Shown in pieces: positions 1-6,664 of a stretch of 15,794 nt of DNA (the stretch's first letter is position 1; the number at the start of each line of letters is the position of its first letter). The DNA comes from an uncultured Peptococcaceae bacterium (lineage in GTDB: Bacteria; Bacillota; Peptococcia; Peptococcales; Peptococcaceae): NCBI GenBank assembly GCA_900552455.1, contig URZX01000043.1:1-15794 (forward strand), written 5' to 3'. The notes below the pieces were generated by a model. It was not told where the DNA came from. It did not search any database and was given only the letters and a program-made list of their open reading frames with translations. The position numbers were made by a program, and so were the translations under genes.

Positions 1-64
1 GCCAATCCTTAGCAAAACAAGCTATTTAATTTTTATAGTGTCCAACTTTTGGGGGGACAGTTCA
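1..64. mobile_element. Possible end of an IS3/IS150-group element running off the left edge
   Basis: Positions 38-64, read on the minus strand from 64 inward, give TGAACTGTCCCCCCAAAAG followed by TTGGACAC. This pattern (run of C, A-rich step, TTGGACA) resembles terminal repeats of many IS3-family IS150-group elements. The interior of such an element would lie to the left, outside the window, so no transposase of it can be seen here. A related sequence lies in inverted orientation at 15741-15766, with 16 of 19 core bases matching. The family call is from memory of end sequences, not from a search. The repeat does not match the right side of the neighbouring IS1182 transposase gene, so it is probably not an end of that element. 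Confidence 0.4.
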
Positions 65-110
65 CCGAAGCTGGGTTTTCTTATTTGCTACATGAAACTT
101 ACATAAAATA

Positions 111-137
111 AGCAGCTATTCCCCTCAAATAGCTGCT
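111..137 (-). terminator. Terminator overlapping the transposase stop codon
   Basis: A perfect 10-bp stem (111-120 with 128-137) encloses a 7-base loop at 121-127. The loop contains the TGA stop codon of the minus-strand transposase gene. On the minus strand the stem is followed by TATTTTATG, a moderate U-rich tail. It should end transposase transcription and may also hinder read-through between the element and its left flank. Confidence 0.6.
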
Positions 138-1504
138 ACCGGCATCCCGTGTGTATTCTTCCATTTCCATATTGCCAACTTCTTCAAATTCATCGCAGCA
201 TATTTAAGCTTCACCCACTTTGTCACCTGGGCCAAGCCTCTGTACTGTGTATAGCGCATCCCGTGTTTCTCTTTTGCATCTGCAAAGACACGCTCTATCT
301 TTTCCTGTCTTTCCTTGTACAGGTCGCGGTATTTCTTTGTATGTCTGGCATCTTCTGCCTTCTCTATATAGTCGCTCCATATATGTCGGGTAACAATCTT
401 TTCATTCTTTGCGTTGCTGGTGCACTGTTCTTTCGTTGGACAGTTCTCACAGATGTAGCTCCTGCTTTTGTATTCTCTGTACCCGTTGCGGTTGGTTGTG
501 GCATAGTGGAGTGTTTTGTTTTCCGGGCAGATGATGTCGTCATAGTGATCGTCGTAGACATACTCATACCATGGATGACCTTCTTTTTTACCTTTAGGTC
601 TGGTGTAGGCTGTAGACAGAACACGTCCATCGGTAAATAGTCTTCTGCAAATCCATGGTGTTTTGTAGGCACTGTCTGCGACAACGATTTGATGTTCTGG
701 ATAATGGGCACATAACTGATCATAGAGAGGGTCAAAGGCGACGCTGTCATGAATATTTCCTGCTGTTACAACAACATCCAGGATAAAGTTGTGGCTGTCA
801 CATGCGGTATGGGCTTCATAGGCAAAGCATTTTTTGTGGTCTCTTTTATGGAAGAGTCCGCTTTCAGGATCGGTTGTTGAGACGGTCACTTCTTTTTCTT
901 CTGGCGGTTCGTTGTCATCGTCATCGAAGGGCATCTTACCATGTTCTTCCCGATCTTTATTGACTTCTTCCAGCAGCTCTTTGGCATAACGTTTTGTTTG
1001 CTTTGGCACAGCTTTCTTTGCCTTTTTCTTTGTGTTGGCGCTGGCTTTAATATGTGTGCCGTCAATGGAGATGGCTTCTGTATCAAGATAGCCTTCTTCT
1101 GCCGCGGTATTGAGGATCCAGCGGAAAACATATTCTATCGTTTTTTGAGAGAAACGGTGTTTGAAGTTATGGCTTACGGTAGAAAAGTGCGGGATGGGAT
1201 CATTGATGGGAATGCCCAAAAACCAGCGATATGCCATATTCATATTGATTTCTTCCAAGGTACGGCGAAGAGATGGAATGCCATAGATGTGTTGGATGAG
1301 AACGATTTTAAAGAGGCTGACGGAATCGACGCTTGGTCTGCCGTTGTCTTCACAATAAAGATCTTCTACGAAATCATATATTCTGTCGAAGTTAATGGCA
1401 GCATCTATTTTACGGAGAAGATGATCATCCGGAACCATGGCATCCAGGCTGACAAATTCAATGACGTTACGTTTATTAGGATATTTAGCTAATATAAGAA
1501 TCAC
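125..1504 (-). CDS. IS1182-family DDE transposase
   Basis: This 459-residue protein is the transposase of an insertion sequence. It carries out cut-and-join of its DNA ends using a DDE metal site. Visible landmarks are an N-terminal DNA-binding region (DUF772-like, residues about 15-115), the first Asp in SIDGT (D148), the second in VADSAY (D277) and the Glu in ERVFADAKEKHG (E404). A cysteine cluster (C352, C355, C361, with C326 upstream) sits in the insertion before the last catalytic residue, as is usual in this group. The length fits an intact member. The start is GTG at 1504, because an in-frame stop lies four codons upstream (TAA) and no ATG intervenes. A purine-rich stretch (GTGGGG) is the only nearby ribosome binding site. 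A later ATG, 22 codons downstream at MVPDDH, is possible but would cut into conserved sequence. No frameshift is seen, so the gene may be active. Confidence 0.93.
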   Translation of the reverse strand: MILILAKYPNKRNVIEFVSLDAMVPDDHLLRKIDAAINFDRIYDFVEDLYCEDNGRPSVDSVSLFKIVLIQHIYGIPSLRRTLEEINMNMAYRWFLGIPINDPIPHFSTVSHNFKHRFSQKTIEYVFRWILNTAAEEGYLDTEAISIDGTHIKASANTKKKAKKAVPKQTKRYAKELLEEVNKDREEHGKMPFDDDDNEPPEEKEVTVSTTDPESGLFHKRDHKKCFAYEAHTACDSHNFILDVVVTAGNIHDSVAFDPLYDQLCAHYPEHQIVVADSAYKTPWICRRLFTDGRVLSTAYTRPKGKKEGHPWYEYVYDDHYDDIICPENKTLHYATTNRNGYREYKSRSYICENCPTKEQCTSNAKNEKIVTRHIWSDYIEKAEDARHTKKYRDLYKERQEKIERVFADAKEKHGMRYTQYRGLAQVTKWVKLKYAAMNLKKLAIWKWKNTHGMPVAAI

Positions 1505-1532
1505 CCCACATACATTTTAATGCATGTTTTTT

Positions 1533-1558
1533 GTTGAGCACGCGGGAGCGGGCTCAAC
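1533..1558. other. Stem-loop in the transposase leader
   Basis: A 7-bp stem (1533-1539 with 1552-1558) continues past one mismatch as CGC/GCG around a GGGA loop. It lies just upstream of the transposase gene on the minus strand. Neither strand gives a T-run after the stem (an A-run follows on the minus strand), so it is not an intrinsic terminator. It may be an insertion-sequence end structure or a leader hairpin that limits transposase translation. I could not find a matching inverted repeat on the left side of the element, so the exact element ends remain undefined. Confidence 0.4.
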
Positions 1559-1580
1559 CGGGTCACGCCCCATAAAATAC

Positions 1581-1618
1581 AAAAATGCCATGTTTAGCAT
1601 TAAGCAAACATGACATTT
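1581..1618 (-). terminator. Intrinsic terminator after the aldehyde dehydrogenase gene
   Basis: Read on the minus strand, a 13-bp stem (1606-1618 with 1583-1595, one G-U pair) closes a 10-base loop and is followed by TTTTTGTATTTTATG. It lies 30 bp past the end of the aldehyde dehydrogenase gene and should end the reductase/dehydrogenase transcript. It also marks the likely boundary between mobile DNA (below about 1580) and the chromosomal genes. Confidence 0.75.
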
Positions 1619-1647
1619 CTATGTTTTCAGTGGTAATTCTGCCAATT

Positions 1648-3027
1648 TTATCGCATGAACAAGCGAATCATGCGGTCTTTCCATTTATTATACGGTTGAT
1701 AGCGCACCGGCAGGTCGAACCAGGTGACCTTGTCGACAATGCTCTTCTCATGGGAAAAGGTGCGGAAACCGGCCTCGCCGTGATAAGCGCCCATGCCGCT
1801 GGCACCGACGCCGCCAAACGGCAGTTCGTTGGAGGCGAGATGAATAATGGTATCATTGACACAGCCACCACCAAACTGCAGGCGAGTCATCACCTGACGC
1901 GCGATGACTTTATCCTCGGTGAAAATATAAAGCGCCAGAGGTCGCGGCATATCGTTGAGCTGATCGATGGCATCACCGAAATTCTCGTAACGCCGCACTG
2001 GCAGAATCGGCCCGAAGATCTCCTCCTGCATGATGGCATCGCCCCACTCTACGTCACGCAGAATGGTCGGTTCGATCTGCAGATCGTCCGGTGCGGTGCG
2101 ACCACCATAAGCGATTTTTTCCGAATCGATGAGACTGCAGAGTCGGTCGAAATGCTTGCGGTTGACGATGTGGCCATAGTCTGGGTTTTCCAGCGGTGAC
2201 TCGCCAAACTGAGTGCGGATTTCGGCGACAAGCGCGCGCATGAGATCGTCATATATCGCAGCATCGCAGTAAATATAATCCGGCGCAACACAGGTCTGGC
2301 CGCAATTGAGGAATTTGCCAAAGACGATGCGGCGAGCGGCGAGAGGGATGTTCGCCGTACGTTCAACAATGCACGGACTTTTGCCGCCAAGTTCGAGGGT
2401 AACCGGTGTGAGATGGGCGGCTGCTTTGCGCATCACTTCTTTGCCGACATGCTGACTGCCGGTAAAGAAAATGTGATCAAATTCTGCGTCCAACAGCGCC
2501 TGGTTTTCTTCGCGGCCACCGGTAACAACAGCAATAAGGCTTGGATCAAAATACTGATGGATGAGTTTCTCAATAAGTGCACTCGTGTTTGGTGCGTAGG
2601 CACTCGGTTTGACAACAACGGTATTACCAGCGGCGATGGCTTCGATGAGGGGTTCCATTGTCAACAGGAACGGATAATTCCACGGGCTCATGACAAGCAC
2701 AACGCCAAACGGCGACGGCTTGTGCAGGCTCTTTGCCGGCATCTGAGCCACTGGCGTGCGCACGCGCTTGGTTTTGGCGTAGCGGGCGGTGTGCCGCAGC
2801 ATATGGTTCAGTGCACTTTTGACCATACCGGTCTCAGTCATCACACTTTCTGTTGCACTCTTGCCAAGATCTCGCTCGAGCGCAGCGGCGATGACATCTT
2901 CATATGTGACGATAGCGGCACGCAAGGTGCGCAGCGCCCGCAGGCGCCCCTCGATGTCGAGGGTGGCACCGCTGTTAAAATAGGCGCGTTGATTGGCAAC
3001 AATGGCATTGATCTCTTCAGGGGTCAT
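1648..3027 (-). CDS. NAD(P)-dependent aldehyde dehydrogenase, class-3-like
   Basis: This protein oxidises an aldehyde to a carboxylic acid with NAD(P)+ in the cytoplasm. At 459 residues it has the shorter length of the class 3 / YwdH-like branch. Residues seen include N117 in PWNYP, K140 in VVVKPS, the FTGS turn (188-191), the general base E212 in LELGGKSP and the catalytic C246 in NCGQTC, with EEIFGP and the PFGGVGASGMG segment towards the C terminus. The tail, with a conserved FSHEKS and an RYxPYxKWK stretch, is typical of class 3. A strong AGGAGG lies 6 bases before the ATG at 3027. The gene follows the PanE-like reductase gene by 29 bp, so the two are probably one transcript and may act on linked carbonyl and alcohol intermediates. 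The substrate cannot be told from sequence. Confidence 0.93.
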   Translation of the reverse strand: MTPEEINAIVANQRAYFNSGATLDIEGRLRALRTLRAAIVTYEDVIAAALERDLGKSATESVMTETGMVKSALNHMLRHTARYAKTKRVRTPVAQMPAKSLHKPSPFGVVLVMSPWNYPFLLTMEPLIEAIAAGNTVVVKPSAYAPNTSALIEKLIHQYFDPSLIAVVTGGREENQALLDAEFDHIFFTGSQHVGKEVMRKAAAHLTPVTLELGGKSPCIVERTANIPLAARRIVFGKFLNCGQTCVAPDYIYCDAAIYDDLMRALVAEIRTQFGESPLENPDYGHIVNRKHFDRLCSLIDSEKIAYGGRTAPDDLQIEPTILRDVEWGDAIMQEEIFGPILPVRRYENFGDAIDQLNDMPRPLALYIFTEDKVIARQVMTRLQFGGGCVNDTIIHLASNELPFGGVGASGMGAYHGEAGFRTFSHEKSIVDKVTWFDLPVRYQPYNKWKDRMIRLFMR

Positions 3028-3056
3028 GAGGCGCCTCCTCTCTCAGACGCACACGA

Positions 3057-3980
3057 TCATTGAAGACCGCGTGCTTTCATTTCTTCTGCGACTTTTGCAT
3101 AGGTTGGCACGGCGACACCATAACGCTCGCCGAGCCGCACAACTTCATAAATGAGCCCATCGATCTCTGAACGATGACCGTCGGCGATATCGCGCTGCAT
3201 GGAGGTCGTCGCCGTCGGTGCGATGCCATCGAGAATGGCAAGATCGTCAGGCACGACATCGTGATCAAACGGGCAGCCCATGGCTTCGGCAAGGGCTGCG
3301 ATTTCGCGTACCATGGCAATGAAGCAATCGCGCGGCGCGCCCTCCTTCTGCATATCGGCGGCCACTGCATTATAATACAGTCCCGTAGCGCCAACTGGCG
3401 ACACGTAAGAGAATTTCTGCAGGGCATCCCGCTGGATGTGCGCGGTTAGTTCACCGCTGATGCCGCAGGCGTCAAATTCGCGCTTCATCTGCTGATAGCG
3501 CGGGTCCTCCACCTGATGATCGCGCGGTCCGAAAACGATGCGACAGTATGGACCGCTCTGCAAGATCACGCCTGGCTCCTTGATCTCAGCGTAAAGATAG
3601 GTACAGCCATCGAGCACATCAATGTCCGGCAGCATTGCCTGTAATTTTCCGCCAGTGCCATAAATATTGAGGATCGGCAGCACGACGGTTTCCGAGCCGG
3701 CCACACGCTGGATAAATGGCACGACACTTTCAAGGGAATAGCCCTTGACACAAACAAGGATCACATCCGGCGTCTCCTGATAATCCTCGGCTGTACAGGC
3801 TTTGACAGGAACGGTCTCGCTGGTGCCGTTCCAGACGCGGTCAAAAAACAATCCGCCCTGCTCCTGAATCGCAGCGAGATGTGCGCCGCGAGCGATCAAC
3901 GTCACATCCTGGCCACCTTTCGCAAGCTGACCGCCAAGAATGCCGCCGGTACCACCGGCGCCAAATACGACATATTTCAT
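3057..3980 (-). CDS. Ketopantoate reductase (PanE/ApbA) family protein
   Basis: The protein has 307 residues, close to E. coli PanE. The N-terminal Rossmann motif GAGGTGG (7-13) binds NADPH, and TLIAR (27-31) matches the usual NADP-recognising strand end. Family positions that appear kept are K79, N105, the catalytic K189 (in LQKFSY) and E272 (in SEIDGLI). However, the helix after K189 reads SYVSPVGATG, where E. coli PanE has two substrate-binding Asn residues (N180 and N184). By eye these are absent, so the enzyme may reduce another 2-keto acid or carbonyl compound rather than ketopantoate. The start at 3980 has AGAAGG 8 bases upstream. It is the first gene of a two-gene unit with the aldehyde dehydrogenase, driven by the promoter at 4017-4045. 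I give no panE symbol because the substrate is doubtful. Confidence 0.87.
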   Translation of the reverse strand: MKYVVFGAGGTGGILGGQLAKGGQDVTLIARGAHLAAIQEQGGLFFDRVWNGTSETVPVKACTAEDYQETPDVILVCVKGYSLESVVPFIQRVAGSETVVLPILNIYGTGGKLQAMLPDIDVLDGCTYLYAEIKEPGVILQSGPYCRIVFGPRDHQVEDPRYQQMKREFDACGISGELTAHIQRDALQKFSYVSPVGATGLYYNAVAADMQKEGAPRDCFIAMVREIAALAEAMGCPFDHDVVPDDLAILDGIAPTATTSMQRDIADGHRSEIDGLIYEVVRLGERYGVAVPTYAKVAEEMKARGLQ

Positions 3981-4016
3981 GAAGAACGCCTTCTTTCATT
4001 AAATGTTCTAGCTATT

Positions 4017-4045
4017 ATTATAAGATAGCGCGCGGCGCTATGCAA
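4017..4045 (-). promoter_or_regulatory. Promoter of the reductase/aldehyde dehydrogenase unit with a palindromic operator
   Basis: On the minus strand, TTGCAT (4040-4045) and TATAAT (4017-4022) are separated by exactly 17 bases. The -10 is a perfect sigma-A match and the -35 matches TTGACA at four positions. The spacer is almost filled by a perfect inverted repeat, ATAGCGC-CGC-GCGCTAT (4025-4041). This position suits a repressor that blocks RNA polymerase, although it could also form a short RNA or DNA hairpin. The -35 box lies in the T-rich tail of the DegV-gene terminator, so the two transcription units are packed with no spare sequence. Confidence 0.7.
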
Positions 4046-4079
4046 ACAAAAACGCCTGAGCGCTCCTGCTCAGACGTTT
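4043..4079 (-). terminator. Intrinsic terminator after the DegV-family gene
   Basis: On the minus strand a 12-bp stem (4068-4079 with 4050-4061, one G-U pair) encloses a 6-base loop and is followed by TTGTTTGC. It begins 6 bases past the stop codon of the DegV-family gene at 4085. The tail overlaps the -35 box of the next promoter. Confidence 0.8.
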
Positions 4080-4084
4080 GTTTT

Positions 4085-4942
4085 TCATTTGGCGTCAAAA
4101 TAGCCCATGCCAAATGTGCCCGGGCCACAGTGGCTGGTGATGACACCGCCAGCCTGGCCGACGATGATCTTTTTGAAGCGATGCATCTCCTCGACGCGCT
4201 GACGCACGCCATCGAGGATCTTCTGATCAAGACCGGCGGAATAAACGATGGCGACGTATTCAGGATCGGCGGTTTCCAGATGTGGCATGATGTCATCCAT
4301 GTACGCATCGATGACATGGTGCAACTTGCCACGGTATTTGTGATCCGGCGCCAGACTGCCGTCGTCGGTGACAGCGATGCGCGGATGGATGCGCAGCACA
4401 TTACCGGCGAGCGCAGCCACACCGCTGCAACGGCCGCCGCGATAAAGGTAGGTGAGCGTGTCGACAACAAAGCTGACGTGTACGCGCTCAGCCATGCTTT
4501 CAAGCGTCGCAATGATCTCGTCCACACTCGCGCCGGCGTCGGCCATTTCCGATGCTTTCATAGCCATGATGCCGATGCCGTAGGAAAGGGTTTTGGTGTC
4601 GACAACGTGGACGCGATCAGCAGCGCCGAGACTTTCGGCAGCGACGCGCATCACATTTCCCGACGAAGAGAGCGGCGCTGCGATCGGCAGACCGATGACC
4701 TCACCACCACGCGCAAGGATCGGCTCAAGCAGCGCGATCATATCCTCGAGGGATGGCGCTGAGGTTTTCGGTGTCGACTGGTGGGCATCTGCCCAGGCGT
4801 ACATTTTCTGCATGTCGAAACCAGGACCGTCGCGATATTCGTCGTCACCGAGCAGAATGTGCAGCGGCAAAAGATGCACATGATAACGTTCTAATTCTTC
4901 CTGCGTCATATCGCAGGTGCTGTCTGCAATGATCTCTATCAT
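4085..4942 (-). CDS. DegV-family fatty-acid-binding protein
   Basis: DegV-family proteins (FakB-like) bind a fatty acid and present it to a fatty-acid kinase for incorporation into phospholipid. This 285-residue protein shows the family landmarks in order: IADSTCD (5-11), LPLHILLGDDEYRDG (25-39), TSAPS (60-64), the serine-rich LSSSGN loop (91-96), YLYRGGR near the middle, and HCGPGTFGMGYF at the C terminus. The start at 4942 gives the canonical N-terminal beta strand before DSTCD. The nearest ribosome binding site, GGAGGTGA, is about 12 bases upstream, slightly further than usual. The gene is transcribed alone: its own terminator follows, and the upstream neighbour is divergent. A kinase partner is not in this window. 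FakB paralogues differ in lipid specificity, which cannot be read here. Confidence 0.92.
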   Translation of the reverse strand: MIEIIADSTCDMTQEELERYHVHLLPLHILLGDDEYRDGPGFDMQKMYAWADAHQSTPKTSAPSLEDMIALLEPILARGGEVIGLPIAAPLSSSGNVMRVAAESLGAADRVHVVDTKTLSYGIGIMAMKASEMADAGASVDEIIATLESMAERVHVSFVVDTLTYLYRGGRCSGVAALAGNVLRIHPRIAVTDDGSLAPDHKYRGKLHHVIDAYMDDIMPHLETADPEYVAIVYSAGLDQKILDGVRQRVEEMHRFKKIIVGQAGGVITSHCGPGTFGMGYFDAK

Positions 4943-5112
4943 AATGAAGGAAAGTCACCTCCCTGTTTTTTCTAGCCTATCTACTAGTATACCGAATTTT
5001 CGTCGAGATTGCATTATGTTTTTCGCATTTCTTCATATTTTTGCAAGCCTCCACCAATGCGCAGGCAGGCGCATCGCGGCGCTACACCGACAGAGCGGGA
5101 TGTTAAGCAGCA

Positions 5113-5130
5113 TTGTTGCGCGTGCAACAA
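5113..5130. promoter_or_regulatory. Inverted repeat, candidate operator of the transport operon
   Basis: TTGTTGC-GCGT-GCAACAA is a perfect 7-bp inverted repeat with a 4-base centre. It lies about 80 bases upstream of the extended -10 of the transport operon. Its size and symmetry suit a dimeric repressor or activator such as a LacI- or GntR-type protein. No such regulator gene is adjacent, so the binding protein is unknown. Confidence 0.35.
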
Positions 5131-5212
5131 GGTTTTACAAAAAGGGGAGCTGTCCACTCCGGACGGAATGCCGGTGCTGGCGCTCTTTTGAAAAATTTTT
5201 CGCCGGTACTTC

Positions 5213-5221
5213 TGTTAAAAT
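5213..5221 (+). promoter_or_regulatory. Extended -10 promoter element for the transport operon
   Basis: TG-T-TAAAAT forms an extended -10 element, which can work without a good -35. The expected -35 position holds only T-rich sequence. It would start transcription near 5228, leaving a leader of roughly 120 bases before the binding-protein start at 5352. Other start points are possible. Confidence 0.4.
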
Positions 5222-5351
5222 ATACACCGCTGGTATGTCCGTCATCATTTTCCTACATTTAACACGGGGCCGCTTGGGCATTTTACAAGGAGCAGGTATG
5301 ATTATACCCGTGACATCATCTTACAGATTTGAAAGGAGAACAACGAACAAG

Positions 5352-6476
5352 ATGAAAAAAGGTATCAAAACGATCACCGCGATGCTCCTGGCAGCAACGC
5401 TCACTGTCAGCCTCGCTGGCTGCGGCGGATCGAGCGACGAAGCTTCCGCACCGGAAGAAACCACCGTCGATTACAACAGCATGTCCCTCGAGGATCTCGA
5501 AGCGCAGGCCAAGGAAGAAGGCGAAGTGGCCTCTGTCGGCATGCCGGACACCTGGGCAAACTGGATCGAAACCTGGACAGAGATCACCGACACCTACGGC
5601 ATTGAGCATACCGACCTGGATATGTCCAGCTCTGAAGAGATCGCCATGTTCAAAGAAGAAGGCGAAAAGGGCACGAAGGACATTGGCGACGTTGGTCAGC
5701 AATGGGGACCTGTTGCTGAAGAAGAAGGCGTCACCCTCAAATACAAGACCAGCTATTGGGACAGCATTCCTGACTGGGCCAAGGACGACGATGGCGACTG
5801 GGTGAGCGGCTACTACGGCACGATTTCCATCATCACCAACGACGAACAGATCCCAGAAGCGCCAACGAGCTTCGCTGATATCCTCGAAGGCGACTACAAG
5901 GTGACGATCGGCGACGTTTCCGCAGCTGCTCAGGCGCAGCACGCTGTGCTCGCGATCGCTTACGCAATGGGCGGCAGCATCGACGACATGCAGCCAGCCT
6001 ACGATTTCCTCAGCCAGCTCGCTGAAGAAGGCCGTCTGGATATCGGCGACACTTCCGTAGCCCGCATCGAAAGCGGCGAGATCGCCTGCGCGCTGCTCTG
6101 GGACTACAACGCGCTGAACTATCGCGACAACGCTGTGGAAAATAATCCGGACGCCTCCTTCACCGTCAACATTCCTCAGGATGCATCTGTGCGCTCTGCT
6201 TACGCGACGATCATCAACAAAAATGCACCACATCCAGCGGCAGCCTGCCTGACCCGCGAATACATCCTCAGCGATGAAGGCCAGATCAATCTCGCCAAAG
6301 GCTATGCAACGCCGATCCGCGACGACGTGGAAATCCCTGAAGATGTCAAAGCAAAAATGATCGACGATGCTCAGTACGGCGATCAGGTGCAGACCATCGA
6401 CTACGACAAGTGGACCGATGTCACCCAGGATGTCATCACCTACTGGCAGGAAAACATCATTCCAATGATCCAATAG
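5352..6476 (+). CDS. ABC importer solute-binding lipoprotein (AfuA/SBP_bac_6-like)
   Basis: This is the extracellular receptor of the ABC importer encoded downstream. The 374-residue precursor has a short basic start (MKKGIK), a hydrophobic core and a lipobox ending in LAGC, with C24 as the lipidated residue. An acidic, serine-rich linker follows. The body looks like the iron/organic-anion/hexose-phosphate binding group (COG1840-like): a WxNWIETW segment near the start, the YYGTISIITNDEQIPEAPTSFADIL hinge region cut here to YYGTISIITN and SFADIL, the QAQHAVLAIAYAMGGS helix, and LLWDYNALNYRDN. The start at 5352 gives a standard signal peptide; AGGAG lies 13 bases upstream, which is long. An in-frame ATG at 5298 has AAGGAG only 5 bases upstream and would add 18 residues before the signal. 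I prefer 5352. The ligand cannot be read from sequence, but the neighbouring PHP and HAD genes suggest a phosphorylated or esterified organic compound. Confidence 0.88.
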   Translation: MKKGIKTITAMLLAATLTVSLAGCGGSSDEASAPEETTVDYNSMSLEDLEAQAKEEGEVASVGMPDTWANWIETWTEITDTYGIEHTDLDMSSSEEIAMFKEEGEKGTKDIGDVGQQWGPVAEEEGVTLKYKTSYWDSIPDWAKDDDGDWVSGYYGTISIITNDEQIPEAPTSFADILEGDYKVTIGDVSAAAQAQHAVLAIAYAMGGSIDDMQPAYDFLSQLAEEGRLDIGDTSVARIESGEIACALLWDYNALNYRDNAVENNPDASFTVNIPQDASVRSAYATIINKNAPHPAAACLTREYILSDEGQINLAKGYATPIRDDVEIPEDVKAKMIDDAQYGDQVQTIDYDKWTDVTQDVITYWQENIIPMIQ

Positions 6477-6501
6477 TCTCCATTTCACACAACCAGACGA
6501 C

Positions 6502-6529
6502 ACAGGCATCCGCAAAAACGGGTGCCTGT
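6502..6529 (+). terminator. Hairpin after the binding-protein gene, possible partial terminator
   Basis: An 11-bp stem (6502-6512 with 6519-6529, one G-U pair) around the loop CAAAAA is followed by TTAGC, a poor U-run. It sits 25 bases past the stop codon of the binding protein and before the first permease. Such hairpins in ABC importer operons often stop part of the transcription or protect the upstream mRNA, giving more receptor than membrane protein. That role here is inferred. Confidence 0.5.
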
Positions 6530-6546
6530 TTAGCAGTTGCCGGCAA

Positions 6547-6656
6547 CCAATCAAGCTTCGCCTCACGGCTCGCTTTCTTGGGCCGGCTTCGCATAGGCGC
6601 CATTCGCCAATCAGTCTTCGCCTGTCGGCTCGACTTCTTGGATGGCGCTCCATAGG
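6547..6656 (+). repeat. Two tandem imperfect repeats (60-bp period) with conserved hairpin
   Basis: Copy 1 (6547-6597) and copy 2 (6607-6656) both start CCAATCA, share TTCGCC, GGCTCG and TTCTTGG at the same spacing, and end CATAGG. Each can form a hairpin. In copy 1 AAGC pairs with GCTT (6553-6556 with 6572-6575). In copy 2 AGTC pairs with GACT (6613-6616 with 6632-6635). Both have an inner GCC/GGC pair closing a 4-base loop. The outer stem differs between copies but stays paired on both sides, which suggests selection on RNA structure. The end of copy 2 supplies part of the AGGAGG ribosome binding site of the first permease, so the structure could affect its translation. Confidence 0.65.
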
Positions 6657-6664
6657 AGGAAAAC

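Larger units (their letters stand above)
4943..5351. other. Intergenic regulatory region between the DegV-family gene and the transport operon
   Basis: This 409-bp stretch separates divergent genes and holds no convincing gene. On the minus side a TATACT hexamer lies upstream of the DegV ribosome binding site, with no clear -35. On the plus side there are two inverted repeats that could be operators: ATGCGC-6-GCGCAT (5057-5074) and TTGTTGC-4-GCAACAA (5113-5130). An extended -10 (TGTTAAAAT) lies at 5213-5221. After it comes a leader of about 120 bases with a small hairpin GGTAT-GATT-ATACC (5295-5308) and two ribosome binding sites. No known riboswitch was recognised. Confidence 0.5.

Noticed and set aside
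941..1492. Plus-strand open frame inside the transposase gene
   Set aside because: Antisense shadow of the transposase, with no ribosome binding site or domain.
1533..1558. Stem-loop considered as an intrinsic terminator
   Set aside because: Neither strand has a T-run after the stem.
4917..5351. Upstream extension of the binding-protein frame to 4917
   Set aside because: It would bury the lipoprotein signal in the middle of a protein and translate through the promoter region of a divergent gene.
5316..6653. Long open frame (445 codons) on the minus strand opposite the solute-binding protein
   Set aside because: It is the mirror of a GC-rich coding frame. The plus-strand frame has a lipobox, family motifs and a ribosome binding site, while the minus frame shows no recognisable domain.
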